A stretch of DNA of 7,212 bases from Bacteroidota bacterium (GTDB lineage: Bacteria > Bacteroidota > Ignavibacteria > UBA10030 > UBA8401), in assembly GCA_030824295.1 (NCBI GenBank), contig JAVBYA010000124.1, positions 1 to 7,212 of the forward strand, written 5' to 3'. Positions 1 to 6,574 of the stretch are shown one piece after another. The notes under the pieces are model-generated. The model was not told the origin of the DNA. It saw nothing but the letters and a program-made list of their open reading frames with translations, and did not search any database. Within the stretch, counting starts at the first letter, position 1. Every line of letters begins with the position of its first letter. Both the position numbers and the translations under genes were made by a program.

Positions 1-651
1 CGCAAAGCATTCACGGAAAAGCACAACAAGGTCATTCTGGAAGCGTACGGCTGCACCGAGACCGCTCCTGGTCTGGCGATCAATACCCCGACCCACAACC
101 GTCCCGGCAGCGTCGGCCGCATGCTGCCCGGCGTTCAGCTCCGCATTGAGAATCATGAGACCGGCGAGGAATGCGGCGTCCGCGAGACCGGCAAGATCCT
201 GGTCAAAGGGGACAATATCATGAAGGGGTATTTCGATGATTTCGAGAACACCTCACTGGCGTTCCGTCATGGATGGTACGATACCGGGGATATGGGCTGG
301 AAGGATGAAGAAGGGTACGTATGGCACGTAGGACGTCTGAAACGGTTCGTGAAGATCGGCGGAGAGATGATCTCGCTGATCAAAGTGGAGGATGTTCTGG
401 AGAAGTTACTGCCGCCCGAAACGAAGGTCTGCGTCGTGGAGATACCGGACCAGACGAAAGGGGCGAAGATCGTCGCTGCCATCACCCATCCGATCGACGA
501 GAAGGAAGTGCTGAAGAAGATGAGCGAACAGCTGCCGAACATCGCACTGCCGAAGCAGTTCGTCGTCATTCCGGACCTGCCGCAGATGGGAAGCGGGAAG
601 ATCGATTTCCGCTCGACCACCAACATGGTCCGCGATCTGGTCTCGAAATGA
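1..651 (+). CDS. aas: Aas-like acyl-ACP synthetase / 2-acylglycerophosphoethanolamine acyltransferase, C-terminal part (5' truncated)
   Basis: The frame is open from base 1 to the TGA at 649-651 and gives 216 residues of an AMP-forming adenylate enzyme; the start lies left of the window, so the Met codon at 121 is internal. Motifs in order (window residue numbers) are YGCTETAP at 16-23 (adenylate-binding A5), GWYDTGDMG at 91-99 (A7), GRLKRFVKIGGEMIS at 111-125 (hinge A8) and GSGKIDF at 197-203 (A10), where Lys200 is the expected adenylation lysine. The KRFxKIxGEMxSL form of the hinge is typical of the synthetase half of Aas, which activates fatty acid for acyl-ACP formation and lysophospholipid re-acylation at the inner membrane. 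Full-length Aas has an N-terminal acyltransferase domain, which cannot be seen here. The protein ends soon after A10, as Aas does, so the 3' end looks complete. A stand-alone acyl-CoA or acyl-ACP ligase is the alternative. The next gene is convergent, with stops 1 bp apart. Confidence 0.8.
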   Translation, partial: RKAFTEKHNKVILEAYGCTETAPGLAINTPTHNRPGSVGRMLPGVQLRIENHETGEECGVRETGKILVKGDNIMKGYFDDFENTSLAFRHGWYDTGDMGWKDEEGYVWHVGRLKRFVKIGGEMISLIKVEDVLEKLLPPETKVCVVEIPDQTKGAKIVAAITHPIDEKEVLKKMSEQLPNIALPKQFVVIPDLPQMGSGKIDFRSTTNMVRDLVSK

Positions 652-652
652 C

Positions 653-2074
653 CTACTGCTGCTGAGTTCCGATCGGTTCCACACGTTCATCGGCAAGGTC
701 ATAGCCGATGAACGTGTTCAGGAATCCCCCTATCACCTCCCAATAATAGAGCCGGTATCCCCTGCGCCGGAAATCCTCCATCTGCTGCTTCTTCAACGCA
801 TAAACGTACCAACGTTCTGTTCCGTGAATGGAGCGTGCGCTTTCCTGCTGCAGCTGCGCTGTAACGGAGGCATCACGCACCAGGTGCGGCACCTGCATCC
901 AGAACTGCGGCCCCATACCGACCATGACAACGGATGAATCAGGAAGCGGGATCTCCGCGAGGGTTCGGATCCGTTCCCGGAGCACCATCCGCTGACGGAA
1001 CTCATGCACGACGATGCCGGCATTGATGGTCGGTGCAACGGTACGTGAACTGGCGGAATGGTCAAGGATATCCGGAGAAACGAACGCGAACGACACCAAC
1101 ACGATACCTATCAGCACAAACTCCTTCTTTGCGGCAATGTACGACAAGCATATCAGCAGGAACGGAAGTGCCGCTATGAGATACTCCCGTTCATCCGGCA
1201 AAAAAAAGAACAGCAAGACGGTGGTGAAGACGATAGCGGATGAGAACAGGAACGGTTTGTGTGTGAAGCGGTGCTGAATATGCAGACGATATCGAAAAAA
1301 GAAATATCCGAGCAGCAGTGTGCCGGCAAGACCGATGGAAAAGACCAACCGGTATGCAAACGCTGCCAGCGAGGTCAGCGTCCACCGCTCCGTGGTGCGC
1401 GAGAAGAATTCCGACGCCATCGCAAAGTAGGTCGGCGAAAGGAATGCCGGAAGGAAACAGAGCAATGCCACTCCCGCGGCAGTTGAGACGAAGAGCGTCC
1501 GGCTGCTCTTCTTCGGAGATGGGATCAGCAGCAGCAGCGGCAGAACGAACACGATATGGGTCGGACGAAACCCGGCGGCGAGTCCCAGCACGACCCCCGC
1601 AGCGAGATGCTGACCGCGAAGAAGGAACAGCACGGCTCCGAGGATGGCGGTGAGTCCCCAGAGGTAATCCATTGTCACGGCGGAGTTCTTCCAGAGTAAC
1701 GGAAGGAACGCATAGATGACGAGGGTAAGATCCCGGTGCGGCGTTTCCCAATACGTAATGATGCGGCGGAAAAGAAAAATGGAGCAAAGGAAGACCAGCA
1801 GTGCTGCAGTATTCGATGCAACAGAACCGCCCAGCGCGATGACCGGCGTCAGGAGAAGTTCATAGAGCGGGTATCCGGGGAACCGGGAGACCTCATAACT
1901 GCCGGTCCGCCAGAGCGTCTGCGCCGTTTGCGCTACACGCCATGCATCACCGTCCGCGCCGTAACCGCCGAACAGCAGCGGAAGCCGGCTCAGCACAACG
2001 CAGACCAGCAGCAGCGGAAGGAACCATCGACTGTAAGATGCAGTATCCATTGATCGTAAGCGAAGTATACTCAA
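653..2074 (-). CDS. Polytopic membrane protein, GT-C/ArnT-PMT-like glycosyltransferase (putative)
   Basis: This is a 473-aa protein if started at the TTG at 2074, or 465 aa from the in-frame ATG at 2050. Hydropathy by eye suggests about ten membrane segments between residues 17 and 333 (for example 17-36, 136-152, 192-212, 240-260, 275-293, 298-314, 317-333), then a soluble C-terminal domain of about 135 residues. The first extracytoplasmic loop carries an acidic motif, GADGDAWRVAQTAQTLWRTG (39-58), followed by RFPGYPLYE (64-72); a second motif, PDEREYLIAALP (293-304), resembles the RYLLPALP element of GT39-type enzymes. This layout fits GT-C glycosyltransferases that use polyprenyl-phosphate sugars and act on the outer face of the inner membrane. 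Donor and acceptor cannot be read from the sequence. AAAGGA at 2080-2085 lies 5 nt before the TTG, and no Shine-Dalgarno precedes the ATG, so I favour TTG weakly. The gene diverges from the peptidase gene and converges on the aas-like gene. Confidence 0.7.
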   Translation of the reverse strand: MSILRLRSMDTASYSRWFLPLLLVCVVLSRLPLLFGGYGADGDAWRVAQTAQTLWRTGSYEVSRFPGYPLYELLLTPVIALGGSVASNTAALLVFLCSIFLFRRIITYWETPHRDLTLVIYAFLPLLWKNSAVTMDYLWGLTAILGAVLFLLRGQHLAAGVVLGLAAGFRPTHIVFVLPLLLLIPSPKKSSRTLFVSTAAGVALLCFLPAFLSPTYFAMASEFFSRTTERWTLTSLAAFAYRLVFSIGLAGTLLLGYFFFRYRLHIQHRFTHKPFLFSSAIVFTTVLLFFFLPDEREYLIAALPFLLICLSYIAAKKEFVLIGIVLVSFAFVSPDILDHSASSRTVAPTINAGIVVHEFRQRMVLRERIRTLAEIPLPDSSVVMVGMGPQFWMQVPHLVRDASVTAQLQQESARSIHGTERWYVYALKKQQMEDFRRRGYRLYYWEVIGGFLNTFIGYDLADERVEPIGTQQQ

Positions 2075-2076
2075 TA

Positions 2077-2091
2077 TTGTCCTTTGGACAA
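2077..2091. promoter_or_regulatory. Perfect 15-bp inverted repeat, possible operator or translation-control hairpin
   Basis: TTGTCC-TTT-GGACAA has two perfect 6-bp arms around a 3-base spacer, in the 91-bp gap between two divergent genes. On the minus strand its right half contains AAAGGA (2080-2085), the only Shine-Dalgarno-like sequence upstream of the GT-C-like gene, 5 nt before its TTG codon. It could therefore be a dimeric repressor site in the divergent promoter region, or an RNA hairpin that hides the ribosome site. I cannot assign it to a known regulator family. Confidence 0.4.
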
Positions 2092-2154
2092 AATCCGCTT
2101 TTCATCTTTTCGTAACTATCTGTATCTTCCTGCACAATCCGTCCATCATCACCG

Positions 2155-2160
2155 AAGGAG
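2155..2160 (+). promoter_or_regulatory. Shine-Dalgarno site of the S46 peptidase gene
   Basis: AAGGAG lies 5 nt before the ATG at 2166. It fixes the start directly before the signal peptide and shows that this organism uses anti-SD pairing. Confidence 0.8.
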
Positions 2161-2165
2161 TTTCG

Positions 2166-2213
2166 ATGAAACAGATCGTCTTATTGTTATGCGCAGTCTC
2201 CCTGCTGCTGTCC
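2166..2213 (+). other. Signal peptide of the S46 peptidase
   Basis: Residues 1-16 have a Lys at position 3, a Leu/Val-rich core and end in Ser, followed by the conserved mature start DEGMY. The Cys at position 9 is inside the hydrophobic core and does not form a lipobox, so a lipoprotein is unlikely. Confidence 0.75.
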
Positions 2214-4289
2214 GACGAGGGAATGTACCCGCTCTCCGAGATCCATAAACTGGACCTGAAGAAAAAAGGGTTTAAAGTGACGGCGAAGGATATCTATAAT
2301 CCAAACGGCACCAGTCTGGTGGATGCCAGTGTGAACGTGGGGGGCTGCAGCGCATCGTTCGTCTCCGCCGAAGGACTCATCATCACCAATCATCACTGCG
2401 TGTTCGGAGCGGTGCAGCAGGTGAGCATGGTGCAGAACGACTATGTGACGAACGGTTTCGTGGCGCGGAGCCGCGAACAGGAGATCCCGGCCAAGGGTCT
2501 CACCGCCCGCATCATCGATTCGTACCGCGATGTCTCGGCCGAGGTGCTGGCGGGTATCGCGGATACAACGGATCCGGTGGAGCGGACCCGCATCATCGAC
2601 CGGAACTCCAAAGCGCTCATCACGGCGGCTGAGAAGTCCAAACAGGGGGTGACCGCATCGGTCGCCGAGATGTTCGCCGGGAAGACCTATGTTCTGTTCA
2701 TCCATAAGACCATCAAGGATATCCGTCTGGTGTACGTGCCGCCTCGTTCCGTCGGCGAGTTCGGCGGCGAGAACGATAACTGGGTCTGGCCGCGGCACAC
2801 GGGGGATTTCTCCTTCATCCGCGCATACGTGGGACCGGACGGTCAGCCGGCGGAATATTCCGCGGCGAACAAACCATTCGTGCCGAAGAACCATTTCACC
2901 GTGAATCCGAACGGCGTCAGTGAGAAGGATCTCGTGTTCATTCTCGGGTATCCCGGACGCACATTCCGGCATCAGACATCGTACTATCTTGAATATGAGC
3001 GGGATATCCGTCTGCCGTACACGCAGCAGCGGAATGCCTGGATGATCGCACAGATGCAGGCGGCCGGGAAGAACGATCCGGCAGTGGCGCTGGCGCTGAC
3101 CGCACGCATCAAATCCCTGGCGAACGTGGAGAAGAACTTCCGCGGTAAAATGAAAGGGTTCTCGAACCTTCCGGTGATCGCGAAGAAGCAGAAGGAAGAG
3201 GAGGAACTGCTGGCGTTCATTGCGGCGGATGCGAAGCGGAAAGAATCGTTCAGCGGCGTCCTGCCCGGCATCAAAGCGGTGTTCGAAGAGATGCGCAGCG
3301 ATGCACAGCGGTCGAACATCCTCTCCAACATCATCGGCAGTTCCACGCTGCTCGGCATCGGCAACACGCTGCTCCGCGCCGCGGAAGAGCGTCAGAAACC
3401 CGATTCGCTGCGCGGCGTTCAGTTCACGGAGAAGAATGCATCAGCGCTGAAACAATCCCTGACCGCTTCCCTGAAGAGCTTCAATCAGGGGATCGACCGG
3501 TTGTTCCTGACGGAGATACTGAAAGATGCGGCCAAACTCCCGGCGGAGCAATCCATCGCTCCGGCGGCGGCACTGAAGGACATATCCCGGTTCGTCGACA
3601 CCTCGTTCGCTGCCACGCGTCTGGCCGATCCGGCTTTCATCGAACAGGCGCTCGCCATGACGCCGGAACAGCTGAAAAGCGCCAACGATCCGCTCATCGA
3701 ATTCGCACGGACCATGACGCCGGTGATCGAAGCGCAGAACCTGGTCAACCGGAAGCGGACCGGCGAACTGAACCGTCTCTCCGGAAAACTGGTGGAAGTG
3801 AAACAGCAGTGGAAGAAGACCGACTTCATCCCGGATGCGAACTCAACGCTCCGGATGACGTACGGGACCATCCGCGGATATAGTCCTTCCGACGCAACGT
3901 ATTTCTCCCCGATCTCCACGCTCACCGGCGTGATGCAGAAGACGTCCGACGATCCGGACTATAACACGCCGCAGCGCATCCGCGACCTGTATGCGAAGAA
4001 GGATTTCGGTCGCTACATCCATCCCGCGCTGAAGGACGTTCCGGTGGCCATCCTCTATGATATGGACACGACCGGCGGGAATTCCGGCAGTCCGGTGCTC
4101 AATGCAAAAGGAGAACTCATCGGCGTCAATTTTGACCGCGCATTCGAGGCGACGATCAACGACTACGCCTGGGACCAGAGCTACAGCCGGTCCATTGCCG
4201 TGGACATCCGCTATGTGCTGTGGAATGTGGAGAAGGTTGGAGAAGCAGGATTCCTGCTGGAGGAGATGGGGATACCGAAGAGCAATTGA
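2166..4289 (+). CDS. dpp11: S46-family dipeptidyl-peptidase, DPP11-type (Asp/Glu-specific)
   Basis: This complete 707-aa protein matches the usual S46 length of about 700-720. A short signal peptide (residues 1-16) ends just before DEGMYPL, the position where S46 enzymes normally start after cleavage, so the enzyme acts in the periplasm or at the surface and removes N-terminal dipeptides from oligopeptides. The catalytic triad of the chymotrypsin-fold domain is visible: His77 in TNHHC, Asp214 in HTGDFS and Ser640 in GGNSGSP. The residues that bind the substrate amino group in characterised S46 enzymes are also present: Asn205, Trp206 and Arg210 in DNWVWPR, and Asp657. Arg658, 18 residues after the catalytic Ser, aligns with the Arg of Porphyromonas DPP11 (Arg673) that selects Asp/Glu at P1; DPP7 has Gly there. 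The central region (about 320-560) is Lys/Glu-rich and alpha-helical, as expected for the S46 helical cap. The gene appears monocistronic, with a hairpin about 77 nt after its stop. Family assignment is secure; specificity is inferred from one key residue and its local context. Confidence 0.95.
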   Translation: MKQIVLLLCAVSLLLSDEGMYPLSEIHKLDLKKKGFKVTAKDIYNPNGTSLVDASVNVGGCSASFVSAEGLIITNHHCVFGAVQQVSMVQNDYVTNGFVARSREQEIPAKGLTARIIDSYRDVSAEVLAGIADTTDPVERTRIIDRNSKALITAAEKSKQGVTASVAEMFAGKTYVLFIHKTIKDIRLVYVPPRSVGEFGGENDNWVWPRHTGDFSFIRAYVGPDGQPAEYSAANKPFVPKNHFTVNPNGVSEKDLVFILGYPGRTFRHQTSYYLEYERDIRLPYTQQRNAWMIAQMQAAGKNDPAVALALTARIKSLANVEKNFRGKMKGFSNLPVIAKKQKEEEELLAFIAADAKRKESFSGVLPGIKAVFEEMRSDAQRSNILSNIIGSSTLLGIGNTLLRAAEERQKPDSLRGVQFTEKNASALKQSLTASLKSFNQGIDRLFLTEILKDAAKLPAEQSIAPAAALKDISRFVDTSFAATRLADPAFIEQALAMTPEQLKSANDPLIEFARTMTPVIEAQNLVNRKRTGELNRLSGKLVEVKQQWKKTDFIPDANSTLRMTYGTIRGYSPSDATYFSPISTLTGVMQKTSDDPDYNTPQRIRDLYAKKDFGRYIHPALKDVPVAILYDMDTTGGNSGSPVLNAKGELIGVNFDRAFEATINDYAWDQSYSRSIAVDIRYVLWNVEKVGEAGFLLEEMGIPKSN

Positions 4290-4318
4290 CAATTAATAAT
4301 GAACTGAGAAAAGACGAA

Positions 4319-4335
4319 GGTTCTGACGAAGAACC
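4319..4335. repeat. Small hairpin GGTTCT-GACGA-AGAACC
   Basis: Six perfect base pairs enclose a 5-base loop, 30 bases after the peptidase stop. GACGAAG occurs as a direct repeat at 4313-4319 and 4325-4331. There is no T-tract on the plus strand; on the minus strand a short TTCGTCTTTTC follows, so it might help end minus-strand transcription. No function is certain. Confidence 0.3.
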
Positions 4336-4365
4336 GAAGCAATAAAAGAAGTGATTAGAATAACG

Positions 4366-4411
4366 CATGCCATGACCGGGGAGCATCATTCGATGCGGCG
4401 GTCATGGCATG
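4366..4411. terminator. Long two-part hairpin, probable (possibly bidirectional) terminator
   Basis: A perfect 13-bp outer stem (CATGCCATGACCG at 4366-4378 with CGGTCATGGCATG at 4399-4411) is followed inward by a small internal loop and a perfect 5-bp inner stem (GCATC 4383-4387, GATGC 4392-4396) with the tetraloop ATTC. On the plus strand TTCTGTTTC follows, a weak U-tract suited to ending the S46 transcript. On the minus strand CGTTATTCTAATC follows, so it could also stop transcription of the mdh-envelope pair. The stem is strong but neither U-tract is ideal. A transcript-end stabilising structure or a repeated extragenic palindrome are alternatives. Confidence 0.6.
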
Positions 4412-4567
4412 TTCTGTTTCAGCGCGGTCGGTCGATACGATGTACGGGAGTAGCGCACCACGGTGTGGGAGAATGAATGAAACTATCGTGCAAGTAACAT
4501 TGTATCGGCGGAGGGTTCCCGTTGGCGGCCTGAATCACCGTAGTGACGTTGCTGTGCGCGGAGTTGC

Positions 4568-5569
4568 TCACTCTCCATCCGAACCCAGGGTATACGATAA
4601 TCCGGCGAGGAAATATGTGAATCGTTGGTCGGAGGTGTGGCGGGTGGAAGACCGTGAGATGGGAGAATAGGTCATGGTGACGGACGGTGACGCCGTAATA
4701 TAGGACAGAATGAAGGAAACATCATCGGTAAAGTAATATCCAACTCCAAAACTGAATACGGTACCGCTTGTTGGTTCGGACGTGAGATACCGGAATTCCG
4801 GAGGCATGGAATAGAGATATCCGAGCTGTACTTCTGCAGAGAATGTTCCCAATGCTGTTGCCGAAAAGTATCGTTTCAGACCTCCCATAAGAAGGTGACC
4901 GCTCCAGTCCGTTACGGATGCGCCGACCGAATCCGGTCCGCTGAGACCGTTCTCGATATAGCGGTAAGAACAGGAGAGACTGTGCAGTGTATTCACAGCA
5001 TACTCAACAGAGAACGCTACGCTGTATCCTGTGCGCGGCGTTTCCTGAATGAGCCCGGGGAGGGAAAAGGAGTTCGATGCGGCCGGGATGGCCGCCGATG
5101 CAGATACCAGCACGCGATAGTGCGGATCGCCCGGTTGAGCAGCAGGTCTTCCGCCGATGAAACGGACGTTGCGACGCGTAAGGAACATGTACCGACCGTC
5201 CGAGGTTCGGAAGGAGAGCGCAGGAGAAGGACCTTCGATGCGGAACGCTTCGGAAGGTTCGATGACCACGGTATCGCCCTGTGCAGTGATGAATCCGGCT
5301 GCACGGTGGTCCAATGCCGTGATCACTCCTTCCAGCACCGTACCATTGCGAAGATGGACGCGCTGAGGAGTCCCGTCCGAGGACTGGATGATGTGATCGA
5401 TATTCCGGATCGGAATGCGGACGGAACCGCTGTCATGGCTGCGGTACATCAGCGCGGAGTGGTCGATCTCCAGGATCGTTATTCCACGAACAGTAAAGCC
5501 TGTCTTCAGAGTCACTTCGTCCGACAGGCTTACGGAGATCATACAGAACAGCAGGATGATCGTTCTCAT
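4568..5569 (-). CDS. Exported protein of unknown function: two Sm/SH3-like repeats plus predicted outer-membrane beta-barrel
   Basis: I do not recognise a named family for this 333-aa protein. Residues 1-16 form a signal peptide, and the mature chain would start at Asp17. Residues 18-60 and 70-111 look like two copies of one small beta unit: each opens V-x-L-x-x-G, has a second Gly about 5 residues on, then Asp-His-x-Ala, and closes with alternating hydrophobics (RIPIRNIDHI; VVIEPSEAFRI). This resembles Sm/SH3-like small barrels. From about 150 to 328 the sequence alternates small/polar and aromatic/aliphatic residues in about eight strands (for example YSVAFSVEYAV, SFGVGYYF, FTYFLAGLSYTLG) with Tyr/Phe girdles, as in small outer-membrane barrels. 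The chain ends in SYTLGSDGE rather than a terminal Phe/Trp, mildly atypical. The ATG lies 10 bp after the mdh stop with no Shine-Dalgarno sequence, suggesting co-transcription and translational coupling with mdh. Existence as a gene is well supported; the domain reading is by eye. Confidence 0.75.
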   Translation of the reverse strand: MRTIILLFCMISVSLSDEVTLKTGFTVRGITILEIDHSALMYRSHDSGSVRIPIRNIDHIIQSSDGTPQRVHLRNGTVLEGVITALDHRAAGFITAQGDTVVIEPSEAFRIEGPSPALSFRTSDGRYMFLTRRNVRFIGGRPAAQPGDPHYRVLVSASAAIPAASNSFSLPGLIQETPRTGYSVAFSVEYAVNTLHSLSCSYRYIENGLSGPDSVGASVTDWSGHLLMGGLKRYFSATALGTFSAEVQLGYLYSMPPEFRYLTSEPTSGTVFSFGVGYYFTDDVSFILSYITASPSVTMTYSPISRSSTRHTSDQRFTYFLAGLSYTLGSDGE

Positions 5570-5579
5570 GGGGAAAGTA

Positions 5580-6503
5580 TCAGAGGTTCACTTTATCCAT
5601 GTTCACTTTCACATCATCGGCCGATTTCTTCAGTGCGGCGGTCTCTTCGGCGGTCAGTTTGATCTCGATGATCTGTTCCATTCCCTTGCGTCCCAGTTTC
5701 ACCGGTACGCCGACGACGGTATCCTTGATGCCGTATTCGCCGTTCAGCATCACAGCGCAGGGGAGGATGCGTTTCTTGTCCTTCACGATCGCTTCCACCA
5801 TCTGGACCGCGGCGGAAGAGGGAGCATAGAACGCACTGCCGGTCTTCAGGTGGTTGACGATCTCGATGCCGCCGTTCTGCGCACGTTTCACGATGGCGTC
5901 GATCTTCTCCTGGGACATCAGTTCGGTGAGCGGAATGCCGGCCACGGATGTATAGCGGGGGAGCGGGACCATGGAGTCGCCGTGTCCGCCCAGGATCAAT
6001 GCGGTGATATCCTCAACGGACACACCGAGTTCCATTGCGATGAAGGTGCGGTAGCGGGCGGTATCCAGCACACCGGCCATACCGATCACGCGTTCGCGCG
6101 GGAAGCCGGAGGCCTTCTGAGCGACGTAGACCATGACATCCAGCGGGTTCGAGACAACGATGAGGATCGCGTCCGGGGATTTCGCACAGACCTGTTCGGT
6201 AACGGATTTGATGATGCCGGCGTTCGTGTTCAACAGGTCGTCGCGGCTCATCCCCGGTTTGCGCGGGATGCCGGCGGTGATGACAACGATGGCGGAACCG
6301 GCGGTCGCGTCGTAGGTGTTCGTGCCGGTCACAACGGTGTCGAACCCTTCCACGGGGGCGGATTCATACATGTCCAGACCTTTGCCCTGCGGGACGCCTT
6401 CCACGATGTCCACCAGGACGACTTCGTTGGCAAGTTCCTTCTCTGCGATGCGCTGTGCGGCGGTGGCGCCCACGTTGCCTGCTCCAATGACGGTGATCTT
6501 CAT
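5580..6503 (-). CDS. mdh: Malate dehydrogenase, NAD-dependent, LDH-like (MDH type 3)
   Basis: This complete 307-aa enzyme interconverts malate and oxaloacetate with NAD+/NADH in the cytoplasmic TCA cycle, in either direction. The Rossmann motif GAGNVG is at residues 7-12 and Asp32, after the second strand, marks NAD rather than NADP use. Arg81 in IPRKPGM is the residue that separates malate from lactate dehydrogenases (Gln in LDH); Arg87, Asn119 and Arg150 complete the substrate pocket, and the Asp147-His174 pair (GVLDTAR, GGHGDSM) is the proton relay. Wording through most of the chain resembles the tetrameric MDH of Chlorobi. The start is firm: GAGGAG at 6509-6514 sits 5 nt before the ATG, and the protein begins at the first Rossmann strand as usual. 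A strong terminator lies between this gene and rpmA upstream, so it probably has its own promoter, though I see no clear -35/-10. The envelope-protein gene follows after 10 bp. Confidence 0.97.
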   Translation of the reverse strand: MKITVIGAGNVGATAAQRIAEKELANEVVLVDIVEGVPQGKGLDMYESAPVEGFDTVVTGTNTYDATAGSAIVVITAGIPRKPGMSRDDLLNTNAGIIKSVTEQVCAKSPDAILIVVSNPLDVMVYVAQKASGFPRERVIGMAGVLDTARYRTFIAMELGVSVEDITALILGGHGDSMVPLPRYTSVAGIPLTELMSQEKIDAIVKRAQNGGIEIVNHLKTGSAFYAPSSAAVQMVEAIVKDKKRILPCAVMLNGEYGIKDTVVGVPVKLGRKGMEQIIEIKLTAEETAALKKSADDVKVNMDKVNL

Positions 6504-6574
6504 ACGTTCTCCTCAAGATGTGATGACTGGGTGAATGACTGAGTCCCCGGCAGGGACAGGTGAAGCAGCCGGGT
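6504..6574 (-). promoter_or_regulatory. mdh leader with Shine-Dalgarno site and a GC-rich inverted repeat
   Basis: This 71-bp leader lies between the rplU-rpmA terminator and the mdh ATG. It holds the GAGGAG site (6509-6514), two direct copies of ATGACTG on the plus strand (6523-6529 and 6535-6541, a 12-bp period) and an inverted repeat CCCGGC (6546-6551) / GCCGGG (6568-6573) with a 16-base loop. No consensus -35/-10 pair is apparent. The repeats may be regulatory or accidental. Confidence 0.3.

Larger units (their letters stand above)
4290..4567. other. Non-coding convergent intergenic region
   Basis: These 278 bases separate the 3' ends of the S46 gene (+) and the envelope-protein gene (-). 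The first 75 bases are markedly AT-rich compared with the flanks and contain a small hairpin at 4319-4335. A large two-part hairpin follows at 4366-4411. I see no gene or recognisable element in 4412-4567: the only open frame there (4404-4670, +) starts inside the hairpin arm, has no ribosome site and runs into the neighbouring gene. Confidence 0.6.

Noticed and set aside
1191..1787. Minus-strand frame of 198 codons overlapping the GT-C-like gene
   Set aside because: Same strand, shifted frame; Arg/Ser/His-rich with no family resemblance, while the overlapping frame encodes clear membrane helices.
2083..2130. Bacteroidetes-type promoter (TTTG plus TAnnTTTG) before the peptidase gene
   Set aside because: TATCTTCC at 2123-2130 matches only partly and the TTTG at 2083-2086 is 36 bp away, too far; a TTTT at 2099 is at a suitable distance but does not match well enough to call.
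2187..2972. Minus-strand open frame of 261 codons inside the S46 gene
   Set aside because: Antisense shadow of a strongly conserved peptidase; no ribosome site and no recognisable domain.
4286..4314. TTGACA at 4286-4291 as a promoter -35 element
   Set aside because: No -10-like hexamer lies 16-18 bp downstream and no gene follows on the plus strand.
4404..4670. Possible 88-residue gene in the convergent gap
   Set aside because: Its start lies in the arm of the long hairpin, it lacks a Shine-Dalgarno site, overlaps the next gene and has no domain-like composition.
4895..5662. Plus-strand frame of 255 codons opposite the envelope-protein gene
   Set aside because: Arg/Asp-rich shadow without a ribosome site; the opposite frame has a signal peptide and barrel pattern.
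5415..6542. Long plus-strand open frame (375 codons) antisense to mdh and the start of the envelope-protein gene
   Set aside because: Shadow of the mdh codon pattern; its His/Asp/Gly-rich translation is typical of reverse-strand frames in GC-rich genes, and the mdh reading is unambiguous.
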